Source of the DNA: Acidobacteriota bacterium
Lineage (GTDB): Bacteria; Acidobacteriota; Terriglobia; Acidiferrales; UBA7541
NCBI GenBank assembly: GCA_003131705.1
Contig: PKUY01000140.1
Coordinates: 3,313 to 9,125 of the forward strand
Direction: 5' to 3'
Length of the DNA: 5,813 bases
A program made the translations under genes and the position numbers. The notes under the pieces are model-generated. The model was not told the DNA's origin. It saw only the letters and a list, made by a program, of their open reading frames with translations, and searched no databases. This document shows positions 1 to 5,813 of the stretch, in pieces (position 1 is the stretch's first letter; each line of letters begins with the position of its first letter).

Positions 1-638
1 AGGAGTTCGATTACCCGACGCAGGCGCTGCTTTATATACCGCCTTCGCTGCCCGACGTTCGCCATCCGTCGTTTGCGGCGCTCGCAGCCGACGAAATCGC
101 ACGCCTGCTCGAAATTTCGCAGGGGCGCGCATTCTGCCTCTTTACAAGCTATGCACAAATGAGGGACATCTACGAACGAGTCTCGGGACGAGTGCCGTTT
201 CCTGTTTCCCTCCAGGGAACCGCGCCGCGATCGATCCTGCTCGACCGCTTTCGCTCAACTCCAAACGCCGTGCTCTTCGCCACATCGAGTTTCTGGCAGG
301 GGGTGGACGTGCCCGGCGCGCAACTTTCCTGCGTGATCATCGACAAGCTGCCGTTTGCCGTGCCGAGCGATCCGATCGTGGCTGCACGCGTTCGTGCGCT
401 CCAGGAAGACGGCCGCAACGCCTTCGCCGAATATCAGGTGCCCGAGGCGGTGCTGGCGCTGAAGCAGGGCTTCGGGAGGCTGATTCGTTCGAAGACCGAC
501 CGTGGCATTCTGTCCATCCTCGATAACCGCATACGCCGCATGCAGTATGGTAAGATTTTCCTCGAGTCCCTGCCCGAATACACAACCACGCAGGACCTCG
601 CGGAAGTCGCGCGATTCATGGAAAACCATCCGGAGTAG
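1..638 (+). CDS. DinG/YoaA-type (XPD-like, superfamily 2) ATP-dependent DNA helicase, C-terminal part
   Basis: This is the 3' end of a gene cut by the left edge; the first whole codon is at position 3, leaving 211 residues before the TAG. The frame is open from the edge, so the ATG at 159 is internal. Helicase domain 2 motifs are visible in order: a motif IV-like LFTSY at about residues 46-50, a motif V-like FATSSFWQGVDVPG at 92-105, and the motif VI signature QGFGRLIR at 155-162, whose arginines contact ATP in this family, followed by DRG and LDNR. This arrangement is typical of DinG/YoaA/XPD helicases, 5'-3' enzymes acting in DNA repair and on damaged or structured DNA. The Walker motifs and any iron-sulfur cysteines lie outside the window, so DinG, YoaA or a DnaQ-fused form cannot be told apart. 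The gene ends 27 nt before queD and may be cotranscribed with it; no functional link to queuosine is implied. Confidence 0.9.
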   Translation, partial: EFDYPTQALLYIPPSLPDVRHPSFAALAADEIARLLEISQGRAFCLFTSYAQMRDIYERVSGRVPFPVSLQGTAPRSILLDRFRSTPNAVLFATSSFWQGVDVPGAQLSCVIIDKLPFAVPSDPIVAARVRALQEDGRNAFAEYQVPEAVLALKQGFGRLIRSKTDRGILSILDNRIRRMQYGKIFLESLPEYTTTQDLAEVARFMENHPE

Positions 639-653
639 CGTGGTTTTCGTCTT

Positions 654-659
654 GAAGGA
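654..659 (+). promoter_or_regulatory. Ribosome binding site of queD
   Basis: GAAGGA lies six bases before the ATG at 666. It supports that start and sits inside the 27-nt gap after the helicase stop, which leaves little room for a separate promoter. Confidence 0.6.
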
Positions 660-665
660 CGGTTC

Positions 666-1040
666 ATGTACGAAGTGAGCATCGACGAAACATTTGCAGC
701 CGCGCACAACTTGCGCAACTATCGCGGAAAGTGTGAAGACCTGCACGGCCATAACTACAAGGTGCGCGTCGTGGTTGAGGGCAAGGAGCTCGATTCTGCC
801 GGGTTGCTGTTCGATTTCGTGCACCTCAAGCAGGTGATCAAGCGCGTAATCGGGTCGCTCGACCATAAATATCTGAATGAACTTGTGCCATTCGACACGC
901 TGAACCCGTCGGCGGAAAATATTGCGCGGCACATTCACGATCAGGCGTCGAAGCAGCTTCAGCAAATGCCGAATGGTGTCGGGATTTCCAGTATCACGGT
1001 TTGGGAGACGGATACGAGCGCGGCAACTTATCGCCCGTAG
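666..1040 (+). CDS. queD: 6-carboxy-5,6,7,8-tetrahydropterin synthase (QueD)
   Basis: A complete 124-residue protein, about the usual length for QueD (E. coli about 120). QueD converts 7,8-dihydroneopterin triphosphate to 6-carboxytetrahydropterin, the second step toward preQ0, in the cytoplasm. The three zinc-binding histidines are visible as H14 (in AAAHNL) and H27 and H29 (in CEDLHGH). The nucleophilic cysteine is C23, giving the C-x3-HGH spacing typical of QueD. The Asp-His pair of the active site is D66-H67 in LDHKYLNE, and the pterin-anchoring glutamate is E114 in VWET. The motif NPSAENIA (80-87) and the ending TSAATY are also typical of this T-fold family. PTPS, the eukaryotic-type homologue, is the main alternative, but queE and queC directly downstream make QueD the clear call. 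The ATG at 666 has a good ribosome binding site. Confidence 0.95.
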   Translation: MYEVSIDETFAAAHNLRNYRGKCEDLHGHNYKVRVVVEGKELDSAGLLFDFVHLKQVIKRVIGSLDHKYLNELVPFDTLNPSAENIARHIHDQASKQLQQMPNGVGISSITVWETDTSAATYRP

Positions 1041-1128
1041 TTATCAGTATTCATCATTCACTATGGGCACCATGGGATTTGCAAGGCGTCTTTCATGCAG
1101 GCAGCAGTCGTTCCGTTAAAGCATCGCA
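1041..1128 (+). other. queD-queE intergenic spacer
   Basis: This 88-nt gap is the only sizeable break inside the que block. I see no convincing promoter pair, no strong hairpin with a T-run and no riboswitch-like fold. An 18-codon ATG frame (1063-1119) ends in TAA just before queE but has no ribosome binding site and no recognisable product. The gap could hold a weak promoter or simply be spacer. Confidence 0.4.
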
Positions 1129-1806
1129 ATGGTTATCACCGAGATTTTCAAATCCGTTCAAGGGGAAGGAACCCGCGGCGGACTGCCCTGCGTCTTCGTG
1201 CGCCTTACGGGCTGCAATCTGCGTTGCACCTGGTGTGATACCGCCTACGCTTTCCACGGCGGGACAAAGTACACGGTGGATGAAGTCTTCGAAAAAGTTC
1301 GCTCGCTTACAGGCGACGGAGCCGCCCGGATTCCGCTCGTCGAAATCACCGGAGGCGAGCCGCTGTTGCAGCCGGAAACTCCGGCGCTTGCCGAAAAGCT
1401 TCTCGCCGCAGGTTATACCGTGATGATCGAAACGAGCGGAGAGCGTTTTGTGGGTGTCCTGCCGAGCGAAGTCATCAAAATCGTGGACCTGAAATGCCCC
1501 GACTCGGGCGAACCCGGTACCTTCGACCTGGCCAATCTCGATGCAATCGGCAGGGATGACGAAATCAAGTTTGTGATTGCCAGCCGCCGGGATTATGATT
1601 TCGCGCGCGATTTCACAACGCGCCACGCGCTAGCCCAGCGGGTCCATCAAGTGCTGTTTTCGCCGGTGTTCGCGGACCCGGCCGAACGCTGGGCTGGACT
1701 GAGCGCGCGGGAATTGACCGAATGGATTCTGGCGGACGGTTTGCCGGTAAGGCTCGGGCTGCAGCTGCACAAGTTTATTTGGGATCCGGCGACAAAGGGA
1801 GTTTGA
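1129..1806 (+). CDS. queE: 7-carboxy-7-deazaguanine synthase (QueE), radical SAM enzyme
   Basis: A complete 225-residue radical SAM protein of usual QueE length. It converts 6-carboxytetrahydropterin to 7-carboxy-7-deazaguanine by a ring contraction that needs SAM, a 4Fe-4S cluster and Mg2+. The N-terminal EIFKSVQGEG (5-14) is the QueE hallmark. The cluster motif is C29-x3-C33-x2-C36, the standard spacing. The SAM-binding ITGGEP lies at 73-78, IETSGE at 100-105, DLKCP at 120-124 and DEIKFVI further on, all as expected for the family. The ATG at 1129 is favoured because an in-frame TAA lies at 1117-1119 and the N-terminus aligns with the family pattern. No clear Shine-Dalgarno sequence precedes it, so initiation may be weak or leaderless-like. 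The gene ends nine bases before queC. Confidence 0.96.
   Translation: MVITEIFKSVQGEGTRGGLPCVFVRLTGCNLRCTWCDTAYAFHGGTKYTVDEVFEKVRSLTGDGAARIPLVEITGGEPLLQPETPALAEKLLAAGYTVMIETSGERFVGVLPSEVIKIVDLKCPDSGEPGTFDLANLDAIGRDDEIKFVIASRRDYDFARDFTTRHALAQRVHQVLFSPVFADPAERWAGLSARELTEWILADGLPVRLGLQLHKFIWDPATKGV
1794..1801 (+). promoter_or_regulatory. Probable ribosome binding site of queC
   Basis: AAAGGGAG overlaps the last codons of queE. Its end is 14 bases from the queC ATG, longer than the usual 5-9. Its placement inside queE would couple translation of the two genes. Confidence 0.4.
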
Positions 1807-1815
1807 ATTCATTCG

Positions 1816-2511
1816 ATGGCGGCAAAACCCAAGGCGGTCGTGCTGTTGAGCGGTGGCATGGATTCCACCGTGACGGCGGCGATCGCAAACCAAAACTATT
1901 CTCTCGCGCTGCTGCACGCGAGCTACGGCCAGCGGACCGAGCGTCGCGAGCGGCGGGCGTTTGATGAAGTCGCGGATTTTGACGGTGCCCGCGAACGGCT
2001 GGTCGTCCGGTTTGACGCGTTCGCGCAAATCGGCGGCTCGGCACTCACCGACAGGCAGGTAGCCGTACCGGAGTCGGGAGAGGCGCTTGCACCCCACGCG
2101 GGAATCCCGATTACGTACGTACCGTTCCGCAATGCTCATTTTCTCTCGGCGGCGGTGAGCTGGGCCGAAGTAATTGGAGCGACTGCAATTTTCATAGGGG
2201 TGGTCGCGGAAGATAGCTCGGGCTATCCGGATTGCCGCCCGGAATATTATCGAGCATTCCAGGCGCTGATTCGCGAGGGGACACGCCCCGAAACTCATAT
2301 CGTTATCGAGACCCCGGTGATCGCGATGCGAAAGAGTGAGATCATCCAGCGCGGCGCTGACCTGGGCGCTCCACTCGACCGCACATGGTCTTGCTATCAG
2401 TTTGATGACGAAGCGTGCGGTTCGTGCGATAGTTGCCGGCTGAGGTTGCGGGCATTTGCCGAGGCGGGGTTGCGCGATCCTATCGCCTATCGGCCGCGAG
2501 TTGCGCCATAA
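1816..2511 (+). CDS. queC: 7-cyano-7-deazaguanine (preQ0) synthase QueC
   Basis: A complete 231-residue protein of standard QueC length. It uses ATP and ammonia to turn 7-carboxy-7-deazaguanine into preQ0. The adenylating PP-loop SGGMDS is at residues 12-17, followed by the family's HASYGQR (34-40). VPFRNAHFLS (102-111) and EDSSGYPDCR (132-141) are typical QueC blocks. Four zinc-binding cysteines are present: C193 in WSCYQ, then C201, C204 and C207 in CGSCDSC. ATG 1816 is the first start after an in-frame TGA (the queE stop at 1804-1806), so the N-terminus is well constrained. PreQ0 feeds tRNA queuosine via QueF, or in other organisms archaeosine, deazapurine DNA modification or secondary metabolites. 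No downstream gene in this window decides which, and queuosine is the default for a bacterium. Confidence 0.96.
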   Translation: MAAKPKAVVLLSGGMDSTVTAAIANQNYSLALLHASYGQRTERRERRAFDEVADFDGARERLVVRFDAFAQIGGSALTDRQVAVPESGEALAPHAGIPITYVPFRNAHFLSAAVSWAEVIGATAIFIGVVAEDSSGYPDCRPEYYRAFQALIREGTRPETHIVIETPVIAMRKSEIIQRGADLGAPLDRTWSCYQFDDEACGSCDSCRLRLRAFAEAGLRDPIAYRPRVAP

Positions 2512-2549
2512 TAGTCGTAATCATGAAGGGGATGTCATATTTCAGGTTT

Positions 2550-2554
2550 GGAGG
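2550..2554 (+). promoter_or_regulatory. Ribosome binding site that fixes the start of the TPR protein
   Basis: A perfect GGAGG stands eight bases before the ATG at 2563. It overlaps the in-frame TTG at 2548-2550, ruling out that earlier codon as the likely start. Confidence 0.8.
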
Positions 2555-2562
2555 ATAAGCAA

Positions 2563-3732
2563 ATGCGACGACTGATTCCTGTTTGGGTGGCGCTGGCTGC
2601 AGTTCTTTTGCTGCCTGCGATTGCCGCAGCGCAAAACGCGCGCGTCAATGGCCAAGTTTTGAATCGCGACGGACAACCGTGGGCCGGCATCTCGGTGGTA
2701 CTGAAAAGCGATTCCGGTCGAACTTATTCGCTGAAAACGGACAAAGATGGAAAGTTCACTCAGATCGGACTGAGTCCTGGTGTGTACACTTTCACGCTCA
2801 CGAGCGCACCCGACCAATTGAACTACGCTGAACAGCACCAGCTCGTGACGGATCAGGACAACACTGTGATGATCAACTTTAAGGACATCCTCGCGAAGCA
2901 AACTGCGGCGCATCCCGAGGAGCAAAAGCAGCAACAGGAAGCTGCCAGCGCATTCAAGAACATGAAAGCCCACGTGGATGCAGGTGTGGCCGCGCTCAAC
3001 GACGCGGACGAATTGCGCAAGCAGCTGAAGGCGGCGCCAGCCGACCAGAAAGCCGCGCTTCAAGACAAGCTGAACGCCGACTATCAGACTGCCATCAGTG
3101 AACTGCAGCTTGGCGAACAGGGAGTCGGTGCCAAGGATGGGAAAAATCATGCGGTAGTCTGGTCCAATTTGGGAGTGGCTTACAACCTCTCCGGGCGCTA
3201 TGACGACGGCGACGCTGCCTACCGGAAAGCGATCGATCTGAATCCGCAGCCCAGTTATTACACCGGCTTAAGCTCGTCGCTGGCCAATTCCGCGGCGGGG
3301 CTGACAGACCCAGCTGCCATTGGTGCGAAGATCACTGAAGCCGGCGCCGATTGCGACAAAGCGGCGGCGCTTGACCCCACGCCGGGCGTTACCGCGCGAT
3401 GCTGGAAAAATATTGGCATCGTCCTCAGCAACAAGGGAAATTTTAAGGATGCCGTTGCGCCGCTGCAGAAGGCGTCGCAGTCTGATCCTAAGGACGCCCA
3501 GACGTGGTTTCTGATTGGCAGCGCCTATACGGGATTGATCGAACCTAAGCAGGAGGGCGACAAGATCACCTATATCATCCCTCCGGGCGCGGGCGATGCT
3601 TTTCAAAAGTGCATTGACCTCGATCCGAGCGGACCTTATGCCACGCAGGCAAAACAAAACCTCGACGCCCTGGCCGCAATGGGCGCTGGCGACAGCACGG
3701 TTGTCGGTGCGAGGAAACCGAAGAAAAAGTAG
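2563..3732 (+). CDS. Exported protein with a carboxypeptidase-regulatory-like domain and TPR repeats
   Basis: A 389-residue protein of unknown specific function. Residues 1-23 form a classical signal peptide: MRR, a hydrophobic core from about 4 to 20, then AIAAA-Q with cleavage likely after A23, so the mature protein is periplasmic or outer-surface. Residues about 27-105 resemble a carboxypeptidase-regulatory-like (CnaB-like) beta-sandwich, with GQVLNRDGQPWAGISVVL, a TDKDGKF turn and SPGVYTFTL. A helical, Gln/Lys/Ala-rich stretch follows at about 110-190. TPR-like units lie near 197-229 (WSNLGVAYNLSGRYDDGDA), 278-310 (WKNIGIVLSNKGNFKDAVA) and 311-358. The tail is basic (RKPKKK). Such domain pairs are common in Acidobacteriota and suggest a scaffold or protein-binding role in the envelope. 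It starts 51 nt after queC; shared transcription is possible but no functional tie to queuosine is evident. The start is ATG 2563, not TTG 2548. Confidence 0.88.
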   Translation: MRRLIPVWVALAAVLLLPAIAAAQNARVNGQVLNRDGQPWAGISVVLKSDSGRTYSLKTDKDGKFTQIGLSPGVYTFTLTSAPDQLNYAEQHQLVTDQDNTVMINFKDILAKQTAAHPEEQKQQQEAASAFKNMKAHVDAGVAALNDADELRKQLKAAPADQKAALQDKLNADYQTAISELQLGEQGVGAKDGKNHAVVWSNLGVAYNLSGRYDDGDAAYRKAIDLNPQPSYYTGLSSSLANSAAGLTDPAAIGAKITEAGADCDKAAALDPTPGVTARCWKNIGIVLSNKGNFKDAVAPLQKASQSDPKDAQTWFLIGSAYTGLIEPKQEGDKITYIIPPGAGDAFQKCIDLDPSGPYATQAKQNLDALAAMGAGDSTVVGARKPKKK

Positions 3733-3743
3733 TACCTGCCATG

Positions 3744-3773
3744 CGGGGAGTTGCGAGCAGTCGCAGCTCCCCG
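3744..3773 (+). terminator. Strong hairpin after the TPR gene, candidate transcription terminator
   Basis: CGGGGAGTTGCGA and TCGCAGCTCCCCG form a 13-bp stem with one T-G wobble and a four-base loop (GCAG), starting 11 bases after the stop. The fold is stable, but no T-run follows directly; the nearest T-rich stretch begins at 3792. It could be a terminator, a processed mRNA 3' end or a Rho-linked stabilising structure. Confidence 0.5.
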
Positions 3774-3794
3774 AGAACGCCGTGCCTCCAGTTT

Positions 3795-3800
3795 TATGAT
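3795..3800 (+). promoter_or_regulatory. Possible -10 element for the PilZ-like gene
   Basis: TATGAT matches the sigma-70 -10 consensus at five of six bases and is one of the few AT-rich spots upstream of the gene. No recognisable -35 hexamer lies 16-18 bases before it. If used, transcription would start near 3807 and give a leader of about 70 nt that contains all the hairpins listed below. Confidence 0.3.
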
Positions 3801-3816
3801 TTTTGAGGCCAGAGGG

Positions 3817-3833
3817 CCCCTCGACGCGAGGGG
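3817..3833 (+). other. GC-rich leader hairpin I
   Basis: CCCCTCG pairs perfectly with CGAGGGG around a three-base ACG loop. It lies directly upstream of, and does not overlap, the switching segments at 3834-3870, so it could stack on the first of them. Confidence 0.5.
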
Positions 3834-3870
3834 GCGAGAGTGCTATCCTCTCGCAGTTGTTGCCGAGAGG
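3834..3870 (+). promoter_or_regulatory. Candidate RBS-sequestering RNA switch (two mutually exclusive stems)
   Basis: Three segments share one complementary sequence. Segment A is GCGAGAG (3834-3840), segment B is CCTCTCGC (3847-3854), and segment C is CGAGAGG (3864-3870). A:B pairs over seven bases with a 7-nt loop; B:C pairs over seven bases with a 10-nt loop. Both use the same B bases, so only one can form at a time. Segment C is the purine-rich ribosome binding site of the next gene. B:C would hide it and A:B would free it. This is a pattern seen in the sequence; regulation is inferred. Confidence 0.45.
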
Positions 3871-3871
3871 A
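3865..3871 (+). promoter_or_regulatory. Ribosome binding site of the PilZ-like gene
   Basis: GAGAGGA lies four bases before the GTG at 3876 and favours that start. An alternative in-frame GTG at 3840 has GAGGGGG (3828-3834) five bases before it, so the start is not fully settled. Confidence 0.5.
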
Positions 3872-3875
3872 ACCT

Positions 3876-5813
3876 GTGCAAGCGGATTCAAGCCATCCAA
3901 GCACCCAGCGCCGACGCAGCGAACGACTTTCCCGGTCCCTGCCGGTAATCATTCGCGGGATTGACCTTCTTGGACAGCCCTTCGAGGAGCGCACTTCTAC
4001 CTTGGCTTTAAATCTGCACGGCTGCCGCTATTCTTCGAAGCACCACTTGCCGAAAAACACCTGGGTGACACTCGAACTGCCCCAGGAACCCAAGCGCCAT
4101 AGTATGCGGGCGCGTGTAGCGTGGATTCAGCGTCCGCATTCGGTCCGGGAATTTTTCCAGGTCGCAGTGGAGCTGGAGAGCCCTGCGAACGTCTGGCATA
4201 TCGATCCTCCCCCGCCGGATTGGGCGATAAGCGAGATTGTGGATAATCCACCCGTCGGTTTCTCTCCTCCGCAAGGCATACAGACAGACGCAGAAGCCGA
4301 AGCCGGCACTGATTCAGCAGCGACTACCAATTTCACGGAGAGCACCGGGCCCGCCATGACCAATCCATCTTTCGATTCTGATTTTGCCGTTCAGTCGTCA
4401 CTCGGATCGGAGTCGATACGGGTGGAGGACAGTCCTCTTTTGCGCGAATGGAACGCCGAGCTTGAGCGGCACGCGAGCCGGGCCGCCGAGACGGCTGCGG
4501 CCCAAGCCATCGCCCAAATCCGCGGGGCCGTCGAAGAGTTCGAGCGGACAGAAGACAGCGCGCGAGGAAATTTCTCCGCGCAGACAGCCGCGAAACAAGA
4601 AGAATTCCTTGCCGGATTGAGATCGGAGTTCGAGAACGGATTCCAGCAAACCCGCGAACTTCTGCAGTTGCTTGAACGGGAAACTCAGGCATTGCGCGCT
4701 GAAAAGGAATCCGCGCTCGAATCGGTTAGCCGGATGGCGCAAACGCGCCTTCAGATGGAAGCCGCTGAAGCGGCGCGTTTGCAGCAGCCAGCCGAGCCGT
4801 CGAAAGAGTCTGTAGCCTCGACCGAGAGCGCCATCGCGAGCTGGCGCGAGCGCCTTGACTCGGAAATGCACCTTGCGCAGGCGCAATGGAACGAGCTGTT
4901 GCAGTCATCACTCGACGGTAACGTCGAGCGCCTGGTCGAGCAATTATCCGGGCGTTCGCAAGATGTCTTGCGCTCCGCCGAAAAGAAAATGACGGAACGA
5001 TTCGCCGAGATGCGGCAGCCCCTTGGCCAGATGTACACCGAGGCCCGCGAAACGCTCTCCGGCGTCAAGGCATCGCTCGAACAAGAAGTCGGGCGCGCGC
5101 GCTCTTCTCTGGCCGAGATCGAGCATGCGGCGAGCCGGATGAAGGAATATTCGGCGCAGTTAGAAGCGGCCAGCCATGACACATTGAACGAATTGCATCG
5201 GCGCCTGGAAAATATTCTCCAAGCGCAAACAGATGAGATGAACCGCCGCGCCGAAAATCTTGCCGCCGGCGTGCCGCAACGCCTCGCGCCCACGCTGGAC
5301 TCGCTGAGCGATCAGTTGGTCGAGCGAACGATGGGAGAGGTTGAATCCAAGCTTGCCCCACGCATCGAACGCGCCTCCGAAGTGCTTCGCGATCTGGCCG
5401 CTCGCGAGATCGAAGCCGAGGAGAGTCTCCGATTGCACCGCGAGCGTTTGCGCCAAGTTGCCGAGAATAACCAGCGAGAAGTGGCCGCACAGATGGCTGC
5501 GACCCTCGGTGGCCTGCGCCACGATTTTGAGTTCGCGCGGAAGGAAGCTTTGACGAAGTGGAACGAGGAACTGGATGCGAGCGGCGTTCGCGCTTCTCAC
5601 GCCGCCGCAGAATCCATTGGCCGCTCCTCTGAATGGTTCCAGCAGGAGGCTCGGGCACGCCTGCAGGTTCTGGTGGAGCAGACGGTCGCCACTGCGGGAG
5701 CGGGTTTTGCGGAAAAGACGGCGGAGGCAACGCACCATTTCGAGGCCCGCCTGGAAGACCAGTCCTCCGTGCGCCTGGCACAAATTCAACTGCAAATCGA
5801 CGGAGTGGCGGGT
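3876..5813 (+). CDS. PilZ-like domain protein with very long C-terminal coiled coil, partial at 3' end
   Basis: An open frame of 646 codons running off the right edge without a stop. The frame opens after a TGA at 3804; GTG 3876 is the favoured start and GTG 3840 the alternative. Residues about 11-110 look like a PilZ domain: an arginine-rich RRRSERLSR opening (12-20), strands around VIIRGIDLLGQPFEE, LNLHGCRYSS (45-54), WVTLEL and RARVAWI. PilZ proteins often bind cyclic di-GMP through RxxxR and [D/N]xSxxG. Here RxxxR is present (R13, R17), but the second motif reads AxNxxG (A44, N46, G49), so binding is doubtful. Residues 117-187 are an acidic, Pro/Ser/Thr-rich linker. From about 188 to the edge the protein is Glu/Arg/Ala/Gln/Leu-rich and helical, broken only near prolines 305-308, 382 and 467-471, as in long coiled coils. 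No membrane segment is seen. The specific function is unknown; a cytoplasmic scaffold or filament-like protein is possible. Confidence 0.8.
   Translation, partial: MQADSSHPSTQRRRSERLSRSLPVIIRGIDLLGQPFEERTSTLALNLHGCRYSSKHHLPKNTWVTLELPQEPKRHSMRARVAWIQRPHSVREFFQVAVELESPANVWHIDPPPPDWAISEIVDNPPVGFSPPQGIQTDAEAEAGTDSAATTNFTESTGPAMTNPSFDSDFAVQSSLGSESIRVEDSPLLREWNAELERHASRAAETAAAQAIAQIRGAVEEFERTEDSARGNFSAQTAAKQEEFLAGLRSEFENGFQQTRELLQLLERETQALRAEKESALESVSRMAQTRLQMEAAEAARLQQPAEPSKESVASTESAIASWRERLDSEMHLAQAQWNELLQSSLDGNVERLVEQLSGRSQDVLRSAEKKMTERFAEMRQPLGQMYTEARETLSGVKASLEQEVGRARSSLAEIEHAASRMKEYSAQLEAASHDTLNELHRRLENILQAQTDEMNRRAENLAAGVPQRLAPTLDSLSDQLVERTMGEVESKLAPRIERASEVLRDLAAREIEAEESLRLHRERLRQVAENNQREVAAQMAATLGGLRHDFEFARKEALTKWNEELDASGVRASHAAAESIGRSSEWFQQEARARLQVLVEQTVATAGAGFAEKTAEATHHFEARLEDQSSVRLAQIQLQIDGVAG

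Noticed and set aside
639..665. PreQ1 riboswitch upstream of queD
   Set aside because: The gap is only 27 nt and shows none of the hairpin plus A-rich tail expected of a preQ1 aptamer.
255..965. Long open frame on the minus strand (236 codons) across the helicase end and queD
   Set aside because: It lies opposite two clearly recognisable genes, shows no familiar motifs, and is expected from codon bias in GC-rich DNA.
1063..1119. Possible 18-codon leader peptide before queE
   Set aside because: No ribosome binding site, no run of one amino acid that would suggest attenuation, and no terminator/antiterminator pair nearby.
2507..2512. CATAAT as a -10 promoter for the TPR gene
   Set aside because: It overlaps the queC stop and has no -35-like hexamer at a suitable distance; a single hexamer is too weak.
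2548..2562. TTG at 2548 as the start of the TPR protein
   Set aside because: It overlaps the GGAGG ribosome binding site and would put charged residues (EDKQ) before an already complete signal peptide starting at ATG 2563.
5065..5795. Two long minus-strand open frames (238 and 211 codons) opposite the coiled-coil gene
   Set aside because: Shadows of the repetitive Glu/Arg/Ala codon pattern. The + frame continues from a PilZ-like head with consistent coiled-coil composition.

Overview
The window is a compact stretch of bacterial chromosome of fairly high GC, with every gene on the + strand. The gene content suggests an Acidobacteriota-like soil bacterium: a queuosine-precursor cluster behind a DinG-type helicase, a secreted protein joining a carboxypeptidase-regulatory-like domain to TPRs, and a PilZ-like domain fused to a very long coiled coil. 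That placement is inferred from protein style, not from a database match. No mobile element, tRNA, rRNA, CRISPR array or phage gene is visible.

Positions 1-638 hold the C-terminal end of a DinG/YoaA (XPD-like) DNA helicase. Positions 666-2511 hold queD, queE and queC in that order, which are three consecutive steps from 7,8-dihydroneopterin triphosphate to preQ0 (7-cyano-7-deazaguanine). The helicase-queD gap is 27 nt, the queD-queE gap 88 nt and the queE-queC gap 9 nt, so queE-queC are almost certainly cotranscribed and the whole block may be one operon. FolE (step 1) and QueF (preQ0 to preQ1) are not in the window. All diagnostic catalytic and metal-binding residues of QueD, QueE and QueC are present.

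Positions 2563-3732 encode an exported TPR protein. Its start is set by a strong GGAGG eight bases before an ATG. A strong hairpin follows its stop codon.

Positions 3733-3875 form the largest non-coding gap and contain three hairpin-forming segments. Positions 3876-5813 hold the first 646 codons of a large protein that runs off the right edge: an N-terminal PilZ-like domain with a degenerate second motif, an acidic linker, then a long coiled coil. Its ribosome binding site lies inside one arm of a 7-bp hairpin, and the other arm can pair equally well with an upstream copy of the same sequence. This mutually exclusive pairing looks like a translational switch and, with the PilZ-coiled-coil fusion, is the most interesting part of the window. 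The rest looks like ordinary housekeeping chromosome.
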